Source: Eupeodes corollae
Taxonomy: Eukaryota; Arthropoda; Insecta; Diptera; Syrphidae
DNA: 64,000 bases
Reading direction: 5' to 3'
Assembly (NCBI RefSeq): GCF_945859685.1
Contig: NC_079147.1
Location: 52,730,946-52,794,945, forward strand
The notes under the pieces are model-generated. The model worked only from the letters and a program-made list of their open reading frames with translations. It was not told the origin of the DNA and did no database searches. The first letter of the stretch is position 1. Every line of letters starts with the position of its first letter. Below, in pieces: positions 33,727 through 45,356 of this stretch. A program made the translations under genes and the position numbers.

Positions 33727-34465
33727 ATGGAGGCTTCTCATAAAAAAGTAGCTCTTGAAGTAAGAAAACTGATTTTTTAACTAAGAAACGACTGGAAAAA
33801 TTATGCTGAGATATCGTTAACTATTGGAAGACCACGGTCTACAGTTCAATATGTATTACAAAATTATTTGAAAAATAGAAGCTTTAAAGTGGCCTCAGGA
33901 AGAGGTTGAAAAAAATACTAGACGCTCATATGGAACGAAAAATTGAAAAAATGGTAAAGGCTGATCACAAGTTAAGTGCTCCTAAAATAGCTGCTGACAT
34001 TCAAGCAAATGATGGAACATCGCTTAACCCTCAAACTATTCGGAACTTTCTGCATTCAAAGAGATATAGTGGTCGCACGGTCCAAAAAAACTATATACGT
34101 TTCGAAACCAGATGATTTTCGGAAGAATGTGTTAATCTTTGACGAGAGCAAGTTTAATGTCTTTGGCTTTGGGTCGGACGGTCGCAGATTTGTGTGGAGG
34201 AAACCAAACACAGCATTAGATGTGAAGAATTTACAATCAGTGGTGAAACATGGAGGCGGAAATGTTATAGTCTGGGGAGCTATGGGGTCTAATGGTGTGG
34301 GAAATTTAGTTTTGATAGGAATATCAATGGATAAAACAGATATTTACAAATTTAAAACAAAAATTTGAAAGCCAGAGAACTTTAAAAATTGACCTTAAAG
34401 ACAACTTTTTACTTGTGCAAGACAACGATCCTAAACCTTCACCAAGGATAGTAAAGGGGTGGCTT
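33727..34465 (+). pseudogene. Tc1-like transposase, second family, 3'-truncated
   Basis: Start at 33727 (MEASHKKVALEVRKL). The helix-turn-helix reads NYAEISLTIGRPRSTVQYVL; a second DNA-binding segment reads ERKIEKMVKADHKLSAPKIA, then NPQTIRNFLHSKRYSGRT. The catalytic core holds the first Asp in IFDESKFNVFG (34137 on), RRFVWRKPNTALDVKN, VKHGGGNVIVWGAMGSNG and the second Asp in LLVQDNDPK (about 34417), where the usual His after DPK is Pro. The third acidic box is absent: the sequence gives way to a minus-strand retrotransposon at about 34465. Frameshifts occur near 33905 and 34110. Distinct from the Tc1 at 198-5810. Confidence 0.82.
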
Positions 34466-34467
34466 CT

Positions 34468-35930
34468 CTATAATGTTAATGATGCAAAGAAGATTGTGAT
34501 GTCTTTTGGTTCTCCGGTGTTACAAAGGCTAAAGATTTGTGTAAGATCAGTTGGATGCGGCACAGAGTTAAGATTCAGTATTTCGACTCGGGCTCTAAAT
34601 ATGTAACTAATAGCCTCAGAAGAAAACTCGTTACTGAAGTAATTAGTTTTTGATGTTATTTGGTGGTTAAGGTTTCTATACACATTCCGTGATAATGTTG
34701 TTGAGACTCTTGAAAGGTTGTTCACTGAAGATATGTTCATTAGGTCGGGTGATCAGATCATTGAACATGATGTGCCATTGATTCAAATTGGACTCCAAAA
34801 AGAATAAATTACTGCCATTTAAAGAAGCTATCTGGTTCCATTCCTTAAACGGGGAGGCATTTGTTTGCATAAGCCTTGTCATAATGGATTTGTGAAGGCT
34901 TCTTTTATACCTTCTCATAACTTTCAATATGTAGACTGAGTTGGTTTTAAGGTTTATAATGTAAAGAGGTGTTATGCCAGACTCTAAATATATAGAATAA
35001 TTGGGCTTTGAGGAAGGTAATCTGAACAAGCGTCTGAAGAAATTTGAAAGATATTTTGATTTAAGATCGATTTTTTGGTTAAAGTAAAACGTAGGCCACA
35101 TCAAGTTTAGAGCTACTTTGGCTTCGGATTGAGGTAATTCTTTGGTGGAAATATAGTTTTTTTGGTCGCTGTAATTTCCGCAGTTTGGTTTCGGCAGGGG
35201 TTGCTGCCTTCTTCAAATGATCTTAGTTATATCAAAGGCTTCGTTCCTTCTTTCTTTCACGTGTTTCGAAACATTAAGATTGTAAGACAGCAAAATTCCA
35301 AGATATTTAAAATAAAGAACGACCTTAATAGGCACCTTGTTTAGGGACCAATTTTCTTCTGCGAGTCTTCTTCTCTAAAGCGGTTCAGAAATCATTATTT
35401 TTGCCTTGTCAGTATTGACAAGATTGTTGATTTGGTGCTGAAGGTTAGATGGATTGTCAGCCAGTAAAACTTAATCGTCGGTGTGGAGCAAAACTTAGAT
35501 TTGTATACCGGCAAAGAGTATTCCACCTGGAGGTACATCTCAAACATCATCAATGAACAATATCGGGCTTAATAAACACCCTTGGGGGACACCTGATGTT
35601 GTTTCGAAACATTCAGATAATTTAGGTCCGTCCCACACTGATGCAGGAGATGAGACAAGAAAGTTGAAATAAAACAATTAAGAATTTACGTGAAATTCGT
35701 AAGGATGACAATTTGTACATTAAGGCATTTCTATTTGTCAAAGGCTGCCTTAAAACACATAAAACAGGCATTTGGTTTCTTTTTCTGCTCAATCGATCTC
35801 CTGGCAATACTCGTCAAAGCGAATATATGGTCTTGCGTTTGACTATTGGCATTACTATTAAACAGACTTCACATTTCAAGTTCTTCTTGAATTTTTTGGA
35901 ATATGTCACTTTTTTGGCCCAACATTAAAA
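34468..35930 (-). pseudogene. Non-LTR retrotransposon reverse transcriptase fragment
   Basis: Minus strand, high to low: NALMYKLSSLRISRKFL (35730-35650), a thumb-like AFDKVxRxALMYKL segment; TSGVPQGCLLSPILFIDDV (about 35600); a decayed catalytic box near 35500 with LLHTDD and VLLADNPSNLQHQINNL; VVLYFKYLGILLSYNLNVSK (about 35320); and C-terminal sequence from 35104 (MMWPTFYFNQKI) to about 34470. It cuts off the Tc1 gene at 34465. Clade not assigned; it differs from the Jockey and RTE families elsewhere in the window. Confidence 0.68.
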
Positions 35931-36252
35931 AGACATTTTTATTTAGGCTCTTCCTTTTGGCCTTCGGACATATCATGCACCATCTTGGCCCATCCTATTT
36001 ATTTTAGTTTAGTCACTCCACACTATGTACTTTCATTCGTTTGTTGTCCACTTGGCGTGTGATCTTGCGAGCTCTATTCTTAGCCACGCTCTATCTTTCC
36101 CTGTCATTGTAATGTTCAGAAATTTAAAACCAATGTACACCGACACCTCCTATCCAACCCTTCCCTCTTTTCCTAACGCTCACACTGTGTCTTTGGCATA
36201 TTAAAGGTATAAAAAACCCTTTTAGTGTTTCCTAATTATAAATAAAAAAAAG
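35930..36252 (+). mobile_element. 3' end of a Jockey-group element, plus strand
   Basis: Sequence such as CTTTCCCTGTCATTGTAATG, GTACACCGACACCTCCTATC and GCTCACACTGTGTCTTTGGC matches by eye the 3' coding end and untranslated region of the elements at 38.3-38.7 and 39.1-40.4 kb. Ends in an A-rich tail near 36252. Confidence 0.6.
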
Positions 36253-36374
36253 GTAAACTTTCAGCAGTCCCAAAGTTTTGAAAGTGCTTAATTGTAAGTA
36301 TCACACACCTCAAGACGTAATCGATATTCTGCTCGAGTGGTTAAATGGCACGGTAATCTGGCGCTAAGGTGACG

Positions 36375-36412
36375 TGTATTGGCCACCAAGATCGTGTGAT
36401 TTGACATCTATT
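36375..36412 (+). pseudogene. Mariner transposase shard
   Basis: TATTGGCCACCAAGATCGTG then TGATTTGACATC encodes YWPPRSCDLTS, the third catalytic block of the 15.8-kb mariner family (WPPRSCDLTPLDYF). No flanking transposase sequence recognised. Confidence 0.5.
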
Positions 36413-37266
36413 TTTAAATCGGTCCACCCTAAATGGAAAACCCTTCATATTTATAGTATAAAGTATAATGCAGGTAACAGTTATTTTGTGCTTTGTCGCT
36501 TCTCATAAATTTGAATTTCCAAAATTTAAAGTTAAATTGATAATAATGGCTTTTTAAACATATAAATCATACAAAATTAATCCTAATATACTTCTTTTTT
36601 TATAATTTTAAGCTTAACACCCACGAAAAATAACTTTACTCTAAATAGTTTTGAACTCCAAAAGAGGCCATACTACCCACATAAATATCTGCAGGTTATA
36701 AAAATACTTGAATTCTGTTAGTAAAAACGTTTGCTTGTTTAAAACAACAATCGTTACCGTTACATTTTCTACTTCGTTCAACATAACATCATTATTAACA
36801 CGAGTAATGGAATATATGTTAACAATCATGTTAGAGTCCACTTGTTGTTAATGTTTTGTCTGACAACTTCTCAACTCTCAGCATTAAATTAAATTAATAA
36901 TAAACAAACAAACAACCCCTTGTAAGATTCGTTGAACCAGTGATGTTATATGGTAAATTGTTAACTGACTAAATTAGAATTATTTTAGTTTGCTTTAGAC
37001 TTATGAAAAATATTATTCCATTGAAACAAAGTTAAGAGGGGATATTGTAGGAACACAAGGTAATATTAGATTTGTATGATAAACCTCCATTACTTAAAAA
37101 GATACATATGAGTGGTTATACAAAAGTTGGGTAACTTTTGAGGATATTTTGTTAACGACAGTTATTAAATCAAACTTCTACAAATTCGGATGTATATGAT
37201 AGCTCATCTAATAAATATCCATATTGTTCCCAATCGGGCCAGTTTCTTTTATAGTTTTTAAAGTAT
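36413..37266. other. No gene seen
   Basis: AT-rich; no recognisable coding or TE ends. Confidence 0.45.
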
Positions 37267-38061
37267 TCACCCTTATTGTAGTAGGCGTTTTATTTGAATG
37301 ACAATTGTCACACAAACAAATTGGTATTGCGAAAGCGGTTATAGCAGGCTTTTACTTAGCGTTACGCTACTTGACATTTAGCGGTTATTTTTGATCGACA
37401 AATGTCACGCTCATCGCTATTGTAGCTGTCGTTTAAGTTTCCTTTTATGACGAGTAAAACGCAACTTTCTCTAGCCTTTATTCAAGCTATTCTTGTTGTA
37501 CTAACGATGTTGTTCATCTTTTCTTGGTACTTGAATTTTTATGTGGCTGCCATCTACACGTTCAACTATTCCCGGAATCCCAACTTTTCCATAAAAAAAG
37601 CTTAAGCATGTCTTTTTTCTTCGTCCAAATAGTGAGAATTTATTCAACTAGGGCAAATGTGTGCTTTCATAATTTGTTGTGCAATTCCTCAATTTGAAGT
37701 CATTGCATACACCCTTTTGGTAGCTGCCTTCAGCAAAAAATTTTAAAGTAGCTGCAACCGTTGAAACAAGTGGCACCGATAACATGCTTTGTCTTTTCGG
37801 TACCTTTTTATCAATTTTATTTAAGAGGTAAATAAAGGAGTCCTTTTTTAACCTAAAGTAAATTTCACTAAAAAAGTTCATTTACATTTTGTTTCCTTTC
37901 GAATATCAGTTTCTCATAATCAGCTGTTTATGTGGAATGTGTGTGGATTGCAAATAATAGCGTTAAAGCAGCGCAATACCGACTCTTAAACGCCAAGAAA
38001 TTGATTCGATTTGAAAAGTGGCAATTGCGTTTAAGGATAACGCCTGTTACAATAAAGGTGA
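37267..38061 (-). mobile_element. Second Harbinger-type element, deletion derivative
   Basis: The left end TCACCCTTATTGTAGTAGGC and the right end, the inverse of TCACCTTTATTGTAACAGGC, form a 24-bp inverted repeat. Inside on the minus strand, 37881-37648 encodes FFSEIYFRLKKDSFIYLLNK and STVAATLKFFAEGSYQKGVC, the N-terminal part of a HARBI1-type nuclease. Near 37590-37540, GKVGIPGIVERVDGSHIKI follows, carrying the first catalytic Asp (VDGSH). The rest of the transposase is deleted. No clean target duplication. A different family from the element at 27297. Confidence 0.75.
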
Positions 38062-38339
38062 TTGTAATGAAATTTAATACAAATTAGTAAAAATCTCTTA
38101 GGATATAATAATGATCACTTAAAATCACCTAGTAACAATTAAAAATAATTATTTATATGTAATGCGTGGAGAAAATACTATATCAGTTTACAAATCAGAC
38201 TTTTGACATTTAACGTAACGTTATTCACTTATGTTTTACTACTTTCAAATAGTTTTACTTAGCATTTCTAAGTAATCAACAAACAATATAAACATAATGT
38301 AAAAACAAAAAACAATTATCGTTTTTCTTTGTTCAAAGC
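38062..38339. other. No gene seen
   Basis: Short AT-rich spacer. Confidence 0.35.
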
Positions 38340-38717
38340 TTGTGTATAACTCCCATATCTGGGCTGGTGCTCTTGCAACTAACTTGCAACTAACTTAAGC
38401 CTTTTAGACAGTATTGAAAGTAGAGGATTTAGATTGATTGGTGATATTACCTTCATAAGATCATTTACATCGCTTGAACATCGTCGAAATGTTTCTTGCC
38501 TCACCCTGTCGTACTGTCAAGTACAGAGATTCGTTCTTTAGCCGTACTATGAGAATGTGCAATGCCTTGACACACTCCGTCTTTTCCCAGCTATTGCAAT
38601 ATTCAGGAATTCAAAACCAAAGTGCACCGACACCCTCTTTCAACCCTTCTCTCCCTTTCCTAGTGCTCACACTGTAATAAGGGTTTTATTATCCCCTTGA
38701 TTTTGCGCTTATTACAA
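38340..38717 (+). pseudogene. Jockey-group element, C-terminal fragment, plus strand
   Basis: Encodes SHIWAGALATNL-like and FRLIGDITFIRSFTSLEHRR, then NVSCLTL, and after an internal deletion VKYRDSFFSRTMRMCNALTH and FSQLLQYSGIQNQ. The equivalents in the 39.1-40.4 kb copy are nearly identical. Ends in an A-tract near 38717. It lies tail-to-tail with that copy. Confidence 0.8.
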
Positions 38718-39057
38718 AAAAAGAGCATAGCTCGAACTGCCAAAAATATAATTGTGTTTCTTTTTGAGCTCTGATCGTTCAGAGCTTCAAATTCGTGTTT
38801 CTTTTTTGGTTCTGAACATGTTCAGAGCGCGCTCTGTGAGCTTAGAATAAAATAACAGAGTAAACGGAGTAAAGTGCTGAACACATACATATGTACAATT
38901 TGAAAAAAAAAAACATCGTCAAAACAATCAAAATGGTGGAAGAGGCTAGTCGCTCTACTGCAGAAGGAAAGATAATTTAGAAAAAAAATTGCATATAGCA
39001 TTTTTATGAATCAAATTTATTTCAGGCGTCAAATGGACCAACGCTATGAATGTTTTT

Positions 39058-40400
39058 TTAATTTTTTTTTTTTTTTTTATAATAAGCGCACACTCAAGGG
39101 GATATATTACCCTTATTATATAGACACAGTGTGAGCACTAGGAAAGGGAGAGAGGGGTTGAAAGGAGATGTCGGTGCACATTGGTTTTGAATTCCTGAAT
39201 ATTGCAATAGCTGGGAAAAGACGGAGTGTGGTAAGGCATTCCACATTCGCATAGTACGGCTAGAGAACGAATCTCTATACTTGACAGTACGACCGAAGAT
39301 GGGCTCGAGGGTATATTGATGAGCATTCCTAGAAGCGCGAGTATTACGGTTGAACTGTTTAAGGGGAGGAATGCAGCTGGCTATTTCTCTAGAGCATAAA
39401 CCATTAAAATAACGGTAAAACAGGGTGAGACAAGAAACATTTCGACGATGTTCAAGTGACGTAAATGATCTTATGATGGTAATATCACCAATCAATCTAA
39501 ATGCTCTACGTTCAATACTATCCAAGAGGCTTAAGTAAGTTGCAGGAGCACCAGCCCAGATATGGGAGTTATACTCAAGCTTTGGACGTATATAAGACTT
39601 GTAAATTACAGCCAGATCAGAGGGGAGAAAAACTTCTTGCATCGCCTTAGAAAACCCAAACATCTTGCGGCATTTTTGGCGACATCGCGTATGTGATCGT
39701 TCCACAAAAGGTGGTTGGTGATACACATACCAAGAATATCTAGATGTTCAGTTTCCTCGATGCAAGTGCCATTTATGGATAATGGCAGCGGGGGTATATT
39801 TTGCTTTAACGATACAAGACAGCATTGCGTTTTCGAAGCATTAAATTCACGCGGTTTCTTATTCCCCATTGTACAATGCTGTTTAGGTCGGAATTTAATG
39901 AGTTTATCATATTTTGTCGTTGCAGTTCCACATCCGAAGAAGAGGGGTGTGAATCTGAAAACGAATATGAAAAGCTAAGAGTACTATCGTCAGCGAAACA
40001 ATGCATTGGATTAGATGTTGCAGACAGGAGATCATTAATAAAAATGAGAAAGAGTGTTGGAGATAGAACAGAGCCCTGGTGCACACCAGCATTTATTTTG
40101 TGGTTTTCAGACTTGAATCCATCCAATACAACTTGTATTGAACGATTCGAAAAGTAATTACTAATCCAATGAAGGAGGGATTCATGCAAACCGAAAGCAG
40201 GCATTTTCGATAAAAGAGCCTGATGCCAAACTCTATCAAATGCTTTTGAAATATCTAGTGCAATTATCTTACTTTCTCCAAAGCTATGTAAAGATTTGTT
40301 CCACTGTTCGGTGAGATGAACCATGAGATCACCAGTGGACCTATTGCTACGAAAGCCATTAATTTGATTAAAGAAAATTTTGAACGCCTTCAAACCGACG
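39058..40400 (-). pseudogene. Jockey-group element, reverse transcriptase to 3' end
   Basis: Minus strand, 5'-truncated at about 40400. Long clean frames cover INGFRSNRSTGDLMVHL, IIALDISKAFDRVWHQALLS, VHQGSVLSPTLFLIFIND and the catalytic box CFADDSTLSFSYSFSD; then, after a shift near 39830, FNASKTQCCLVSLKQN and LDILGMCITNHLLWNDHIRD; after another shift, YKSYIRPKLEYNSHIWAGAP and RRAFRLIGDITIIRSF, to the end at 39094. The 3' untranslated region ends in a run of T on the plus strand (39060-39079), i.e. a poly(A) tail. FADD is a normal variant of YADD. Only a few frameshifts, so relatively young. Confidence 0.9.
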
Positions 40401-41156
40401 ACATTTCAAATCATGACAGTTTAGTGCTCAGATTGTTTCTTAATAAATTAGAAAACTCTGAACATACTCTGCTCAGAACACTACTTTACTCTACTCTGTT
40501 CGCTCAGACTCTGCTCAGTGCTCAGCTCTAAACTAAAAAAGAAAAACGCCAAATAACAATATACCTGACACAGGTGACAGGACTGTCGCCATTCATGCCA
40601 TAATCAGGGCTAATGTTTTTTTTTTGTAATTTCGAATCAACAAACTACATTTTGACAAATCAAAGTCTAATATAAATAAATGAAAATAAACTTTAGATTA
40701 GAATACAAAATAACGATTCACAATAGGACTGACGTGTTGACTGGCTTAGCACGTGTATTGACAACAAACAAAACTCAAACTCTGGTACAGTTATGGTGAC
40801 CGTCAAATTGTGGGACGTAACTTCATTACGAACATTAAAGTTCAAAATGGGATTTGACGTTGAGTCGGCAATATTTCGCATGGATTTCAAATTTAAATAA
40901 AAAACTGAACACAAATTTTTATCTTTTTAAATAAAGTGGAGAACACTGCATTATGAAAGTTGTAGTATATATTTAACTATATACTTCACAGATTGTAGTT
41001 CATTGGTAAGTTTTCTGAAATCAATGATAATGTTTAATAGACAGTCACTTAATTGTTGGTTTTCAGAGTTGTGAAATGCCAAAAGACTGACGTTTTAAGA
41101 ACTGATTGTGTTTTTTTAATAATTTATATTCAAAATAAAATTAGGGAACTAAATAA
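40401..41156. other. No gene seen; CTGCTCAG-rich patch at its left
   Basis: 40420-40530 is dense in GAACATACTCTGCTCAGAAC and CTCAGACTCTGCTCAGTGCT type motifs. Similar motifs (GAACATGTTCAGAGCGCGCT) occur at 38760-38885 on the other side of the retrotransposon. No coding signal. Confidence 0.4.
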
Positions 41157-41449
41157 TGACTGAATCACAAACACGCTTCAGCTTCGTCTGCGTTACGGCG
41201 GTTGAATGACATTTCTATTATTTCATCCCTCCAAAGGGCAAATATTTTGTTTGTTGACATTTTTGTACAGCTGTTAGACAAGGCAAATGTTCAAATAATT
41301 GAACTAGAGCTTACGTTTCGAGTCACATTACGTTCTTTTCCTTACGATTGTCAAACGAAACGTGAGGTTGAAGCTCCATTGTGATAGCTTGCATTGAATT
41401 CCTATGGCTGAACTCGTAAACGTCAGGTGAAGCGAGTTTGTGATTCAGT
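41157..41449 (+). mobile_element. 350-bp MITE family, copy b
   Basis: Starts TGACTGAATCACAAACACGC; the right end, GTGATTCAG, lacks the last CCA. Internally shorter than copy f. TAA precedes it. Confidence 0.85.
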
Positions 41450-43570
41450 TTTAAAATAAATTGTAATCTCAATAAAATATAATAAGACTTCTTATATATT
41501 GGTTGATGAACTCGAGTTACCCATATAACAACACTGACTTTACTTGTAGCCATTTACGGTCTTACAGGTGTCGTGTACTTGAAGCATTATAATTAGAAAA
41601 AAAAGTGCACTTCGCTCGTATTATTCATTCAATCATATGGCTGTGCTCAAGACTTTATGATACATTCCTTTCAAGATAATGATGGCTATGACTGGTTGCA
41701 GCTCATTAGCCGTTGAGGAGCAAAAATACTCCATTTGGATTGATTTCTGTTCGTTATTCTTCTCGATTCGATTTTCTGTGATCGAACCTCTTCAATGTTA
41801 GATAGATCGGTCGGCCGGTGCCGAGGTGAAAGTCTTGGCTTGCTTAAGTGGCCTTGAAAAGAAAGTTCGAAAAAAAGCACTTTGTTTCTCAATTATTATA
41901 TTAAATTCTTCAATTACTTGTGTTATATGATAAAAAAAAATAATAATAGACTTGTTAAAAATGAGCTTATAGCGGTAATTGTTGTAATTATATTTGCCGC
42001 AGGGGCAGAATTTTTCATCTTAACTAAAATAATTTGTTATTAAAATGATGTTGCATCTTTTGCAATGCTTCTTAGTTAGAGGAGGCTAAGACTGCACCTA
42101 AATTTTTCTATCTATAAACTTAGATTGTTGTTAAGTGGGAAGTGATTGGATTGGATAGTAAAAGCCACTTATGTAGATTGCCCATTCTAGCGAAGCAATT
42201 AACTCTCTTAAATTAATCAGTATGGACGAACGCTGGTGGTGCCCTGATGGCTGCTTTGTTTCCGCTTATTTTAGGAAAGCAAGAAAATGTTGTTTTCGCT
42301 GCATTGATTAAGTCAAAGATAAGATCGAACCATCGGATTAGATTGATGGCTTTGAATAATGTTGGCAGCAGCAGCAACAAAAAGAACCATACTTGGTGGT
42401 CGTTTTGCTTGAATTGCGTTGGGGGCAAGTTTGACATTCGAGCAACCATCCACCATATGAAGGCACATAATGAGAACTACCTTACCAATATGGAGTCTGA
42501 AATTCATTTTTGTTTACATAAATTGTGAGTTAACGAAGTGGGGTGATGTTGCATTGAATAGCTTTACAATTTAGCTGCAAAAACTTACAAATTTACATTT
42601 ACGGCAGATTTGTTTTGAAAACATTGGCATTTATATTTGAATGCCAAAACAAGAGTCCATACAAGGTAAATATGTACAAAGGACCTATGGCTTAAGGAAA
42701 TTTCAAACTCAAATAACTACGTGGTGTGACCCACGCCTTTGTTGTTCAAACAGTTAATATTTTAGTCTAGACAGTCAATTTAGTATTTAACAAGAGTAAA
42801 TAGGTACTTTTCTGTTTCTCTGCGTAAATTTAATGTTGATTGTCGAATTTCTTTATCATTTTTCAATTGAATTTTCTTTTACAAATCAGCGTAGGCTTCT
42901 TTCATAATGAAACTGGGAAAAAATTGTAAATGGAATTGCCAAACATTTTTTTTTGTATAAATTCTTAAAATAAAAATTCTAATAATTTTTCTTTTTTATT
43001 TCAGGTAAGTGCACTCAAAAGAACTGATTGTTTAAACCAAAAAGTGGGTAAGTATGAAGAATGTCGTCGTTCGTGTAAACGAGGAACACCCTTTCGCCAT
43101 TTTACATAATTCAAAAAAATAAGTGACAGCAAATTGACAGATTTATCATATTGCATGTTTTTTTTGGCATCTGTCCAAAATTATAAGTCTCATTTCAGTG
43201 AGTTAAAGAACACACCGTTGCTTTACATTTGACCAACAAACAAATTACTAAAGATCTGAAGAAAATTAACTAGGTCTAGATTCAGGTCAAACTTCAACTT
43301 CCGGTTATTATGTGTTCTTTAAATAAATGCGGCCATCTTTTTTTTTCTTTTAAATTGAAATCTAGCCAACTTCACTATAAAATCATAATAGTAACATAGG
43401 GTACCGTTATTTTTTCATTAAAAAAAGCAAAATGCACAAAACCACAAAATCGATTGTGCACATAATTAGAAACTAACCTTATTTTGAGACTTTCAAGATT
43501 AAAAAGTTATTTTTGGGCATTGTAAGTTACACTTTTGGATCTAGTTTTTTTTTGACAATTGAATTTTAAT
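41450..43570. other. Long gene-free stretch
   Basis: No TE ends or protein domain recognised over about 2.1 kb. A 93-codon plus-strand frame at 42247-42528 overlaps minus-strand frames and has no motif. An AT-rich tract followed by TTTATTTCAG|GTAAGTGC lies at about 42996-43012; it combines acceptor-like and donor-like consensus and is probably chance. Confidence 0.45.
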
Positions 43571-43580
43571 TTAGATCAAA

Positions 43581-44400
43581 ATGGGGAAAAACAAATCATG
43601 TGACGTAAAGATTCGACGTGAAGGAAAATCATATAGGGAGATTTTTAACATTTTAAAATGTTCAAAGAAGATGGTATTTAATGTTGTTCAATATTTCAAC
43701 AAAAAAATTAACACAATAGAAAAAATACCACGTAAGCCGAGACCAAAGTCAACCTCTCAAAGAGAAGACGCACTAATTGTTCGTGAGAGCAAAAACAAAC
43801 CCTTTTGCAACTGCGAGATAAATTAGAAGGGTAATGTTTGGTGAAGCAGATAGTGGACCGTCTGTAGACACTGTCAAAAGAAGGTCGCACAAAGTTGGAC
43901 TTTTTGGGGGCATAGCAAGAAAGAAGCCATTACTGACTGAACGTCACAGAAAGGCCCGCTTGGCTTTTGCTAAAAATTATAAGCACTGGACGGTCCATCA
44001 GTGGAAACATGTGCTTTTTTCGGATGAAACAAAAATTAATAGGATTTATTCTGATTGAAAAGCTTAATGCTAAGTACACTCGCCCCACGGATACACTCGC
44101 GTAGTAGTACCCGTGGCCAGAGGTCTTGCTTATGCCTATGCGAGGAATTGACAAATTCTCCAAGAGTAACTCTTGTCATGAAAAAGTGCTTTCTCACATT
44201 AGCCGTTCGGATTCGGCATATAAACTGTAGGTCCCCTCCATTCCTGACAACATTACTCGCACATAGGAATGGTTGAGAGTTGTAAGTCACTAGGCCCTAG
44301 TTCTCAACGGACGTTGCGCCACCTAATTTATTTATTTATTTACACTCGCCCCATTGTCAAGCATGGTGGTGGCAGTATTATGATCTGGGGAACAATGTCA
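43581..44400 (+). pseudogene. Tc1-like transposase, third family, split by a SINE-like insert
   Basis: Start at 43581 (MGKNKSCDVKIRREGKSYRE), helix-turn-helix with ILKCSKKMVFNVVQYF, the basic linker PRKPRPKSTSQREDALIVRE, then, in a new frame, MFGEADSGPSVDTVKRR, LLTERHRKARLAFAKNYKHW and HVLFSDETKINRI with the first catalytic Asp (about 44020). The frame KLNAKYTRP is then cut by the insert 44088-44340 and resumes as IVKHGGGSIMIWGTMS to 44400. There a truncated MITE begins and the rest of the transposase is absent. A third independent Tc1 lineage in this window. Confidence 0.85.
44088..44340 (+). mobile_element. SINE-like (or truncated LINE) insert with TTTA tail
   Basis: Flanked by an exact 13-bp duplication, TACACTCGCCCCA, at 44075-44087 and 44341-44353. 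The body includes GTAGTAGTACCCGTGGCCAG, TGCCTATGCGAGGAATTGAC and TTCTCAACGGACGTTGCGCC, and ends in ATTTATTTATTTATT. No clear tRNA-type A and B boxes were confirmed, so it may instead be the 3' end of a LINE. Confidence 0.82.
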
Positions 44401-44589
44401 GACAAAGCAACTGTTTAGATAATTGAACTAGAGCTTCTGTTTGGAACGTTACATTACGTTCTTTTCCTTACGATTGTCAAACGAAACTTGAGGTCGAAGC
44501 GCCATTGTGATAGCATGCATTGAATTCCTATTGCTGAACTTGTAAAAGTCAGGTGAAGTCGAAGCTGAAGCGTGTTTGCGATTCAGCAA
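44399..44589 (+). mobile_element. 350-bp MITE family, copy c (right half)
   Basis: Begins internally at TCAGACAAAGCAACTGTTTA, directly fused to the Tc1 transposase, and runs to the right terminus GCGATTCAGCAA. Confidence 0.8.
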
Positions 44590-45041
44590 TTACGAGTTCA
44601 GCCATAGGAATTCAATGCATTCTATCACAATGGAGCTTCGACCTCACGTTTCATTTGACAATCGTAAGGAAAAAAACGTAATGTGACTCCAAACGGAAGC
44701 TCTAGTTTAAATTTGCTGAACATTTGCTCTATCTGACAGCTCAACAGCTGTAAAAAAGTCAACAAAGAAAATACATTTGCTTTTGGAGGTATTCCCATTG
44801 GTTATTAAAGGCTGTGTGAGCTACTTCTGCGATGCATTTTTTTTCGATTTCAAAACTCATATTTTTTACTTCACGAACAATCAAAAAACTTTTGAGAAAA
44901 AATAAGAGATGCCAATGACAAAAGAACAATTTTAGAAGTGTCATATTGGAAATGTCATTCAAAGCAACCTTGAAGCAGGCCCATCGTAACGCAGACGAAG
45001 CCGAAGCTGAATGCTGAAGTGTGTTTGTGTTACAGCAGCCA
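44590..45041 (-). mobile_element. 350-bp MITE family, copy d, inverted, with a 155-bp insert
   Basis: Starts at the internal TACGAGTTCAGCCATAGGAA, lacking about 45 terminal bases, in opposite orientation to copy c. Unrelated DNA interrupts it at about 44790-44945, and it ends ...GTGTTACAGCAGCCA. Copies c and d together form a foldback of about 125-bp arms. Confidence 0.78.
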
Positions 45042-45356
45042 TAGTAAAGATATAAGGCCCTCGTAGCCATCTTGGTTTGCCTACAAGCTAAATCGAACAG
45101 CTGATTCATAAAGTCATTAAAGCATGCGTGACATTTCCCTTCAAAATAATGACATTTCTCCTAAAAATTCAGTAGTTGATTCTATGTCTTTTTTCGTTGA
45201 AATACAGATCTGTTCGACATAACAAATACAGCAATGTAAACAAATGGGTTTTGGAGGGTGATACGTAGGAAGGATTTATATCTTTATATATAGTGTTCTT
45301 GGTACAAAATGCTACCGACTACAAAGTCGGTGCAAGTTAGTTAGCCACAACCATAA
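45042..45356. other. No gene seen
   Basis: Spacer between MITE copies. Confidence 0.35.

Noticed and set aside
42247..42528. 93-codon frame as a host gene
   Set aside because: No domain, overlapping frames on the other strand, no codon-use or splice support.
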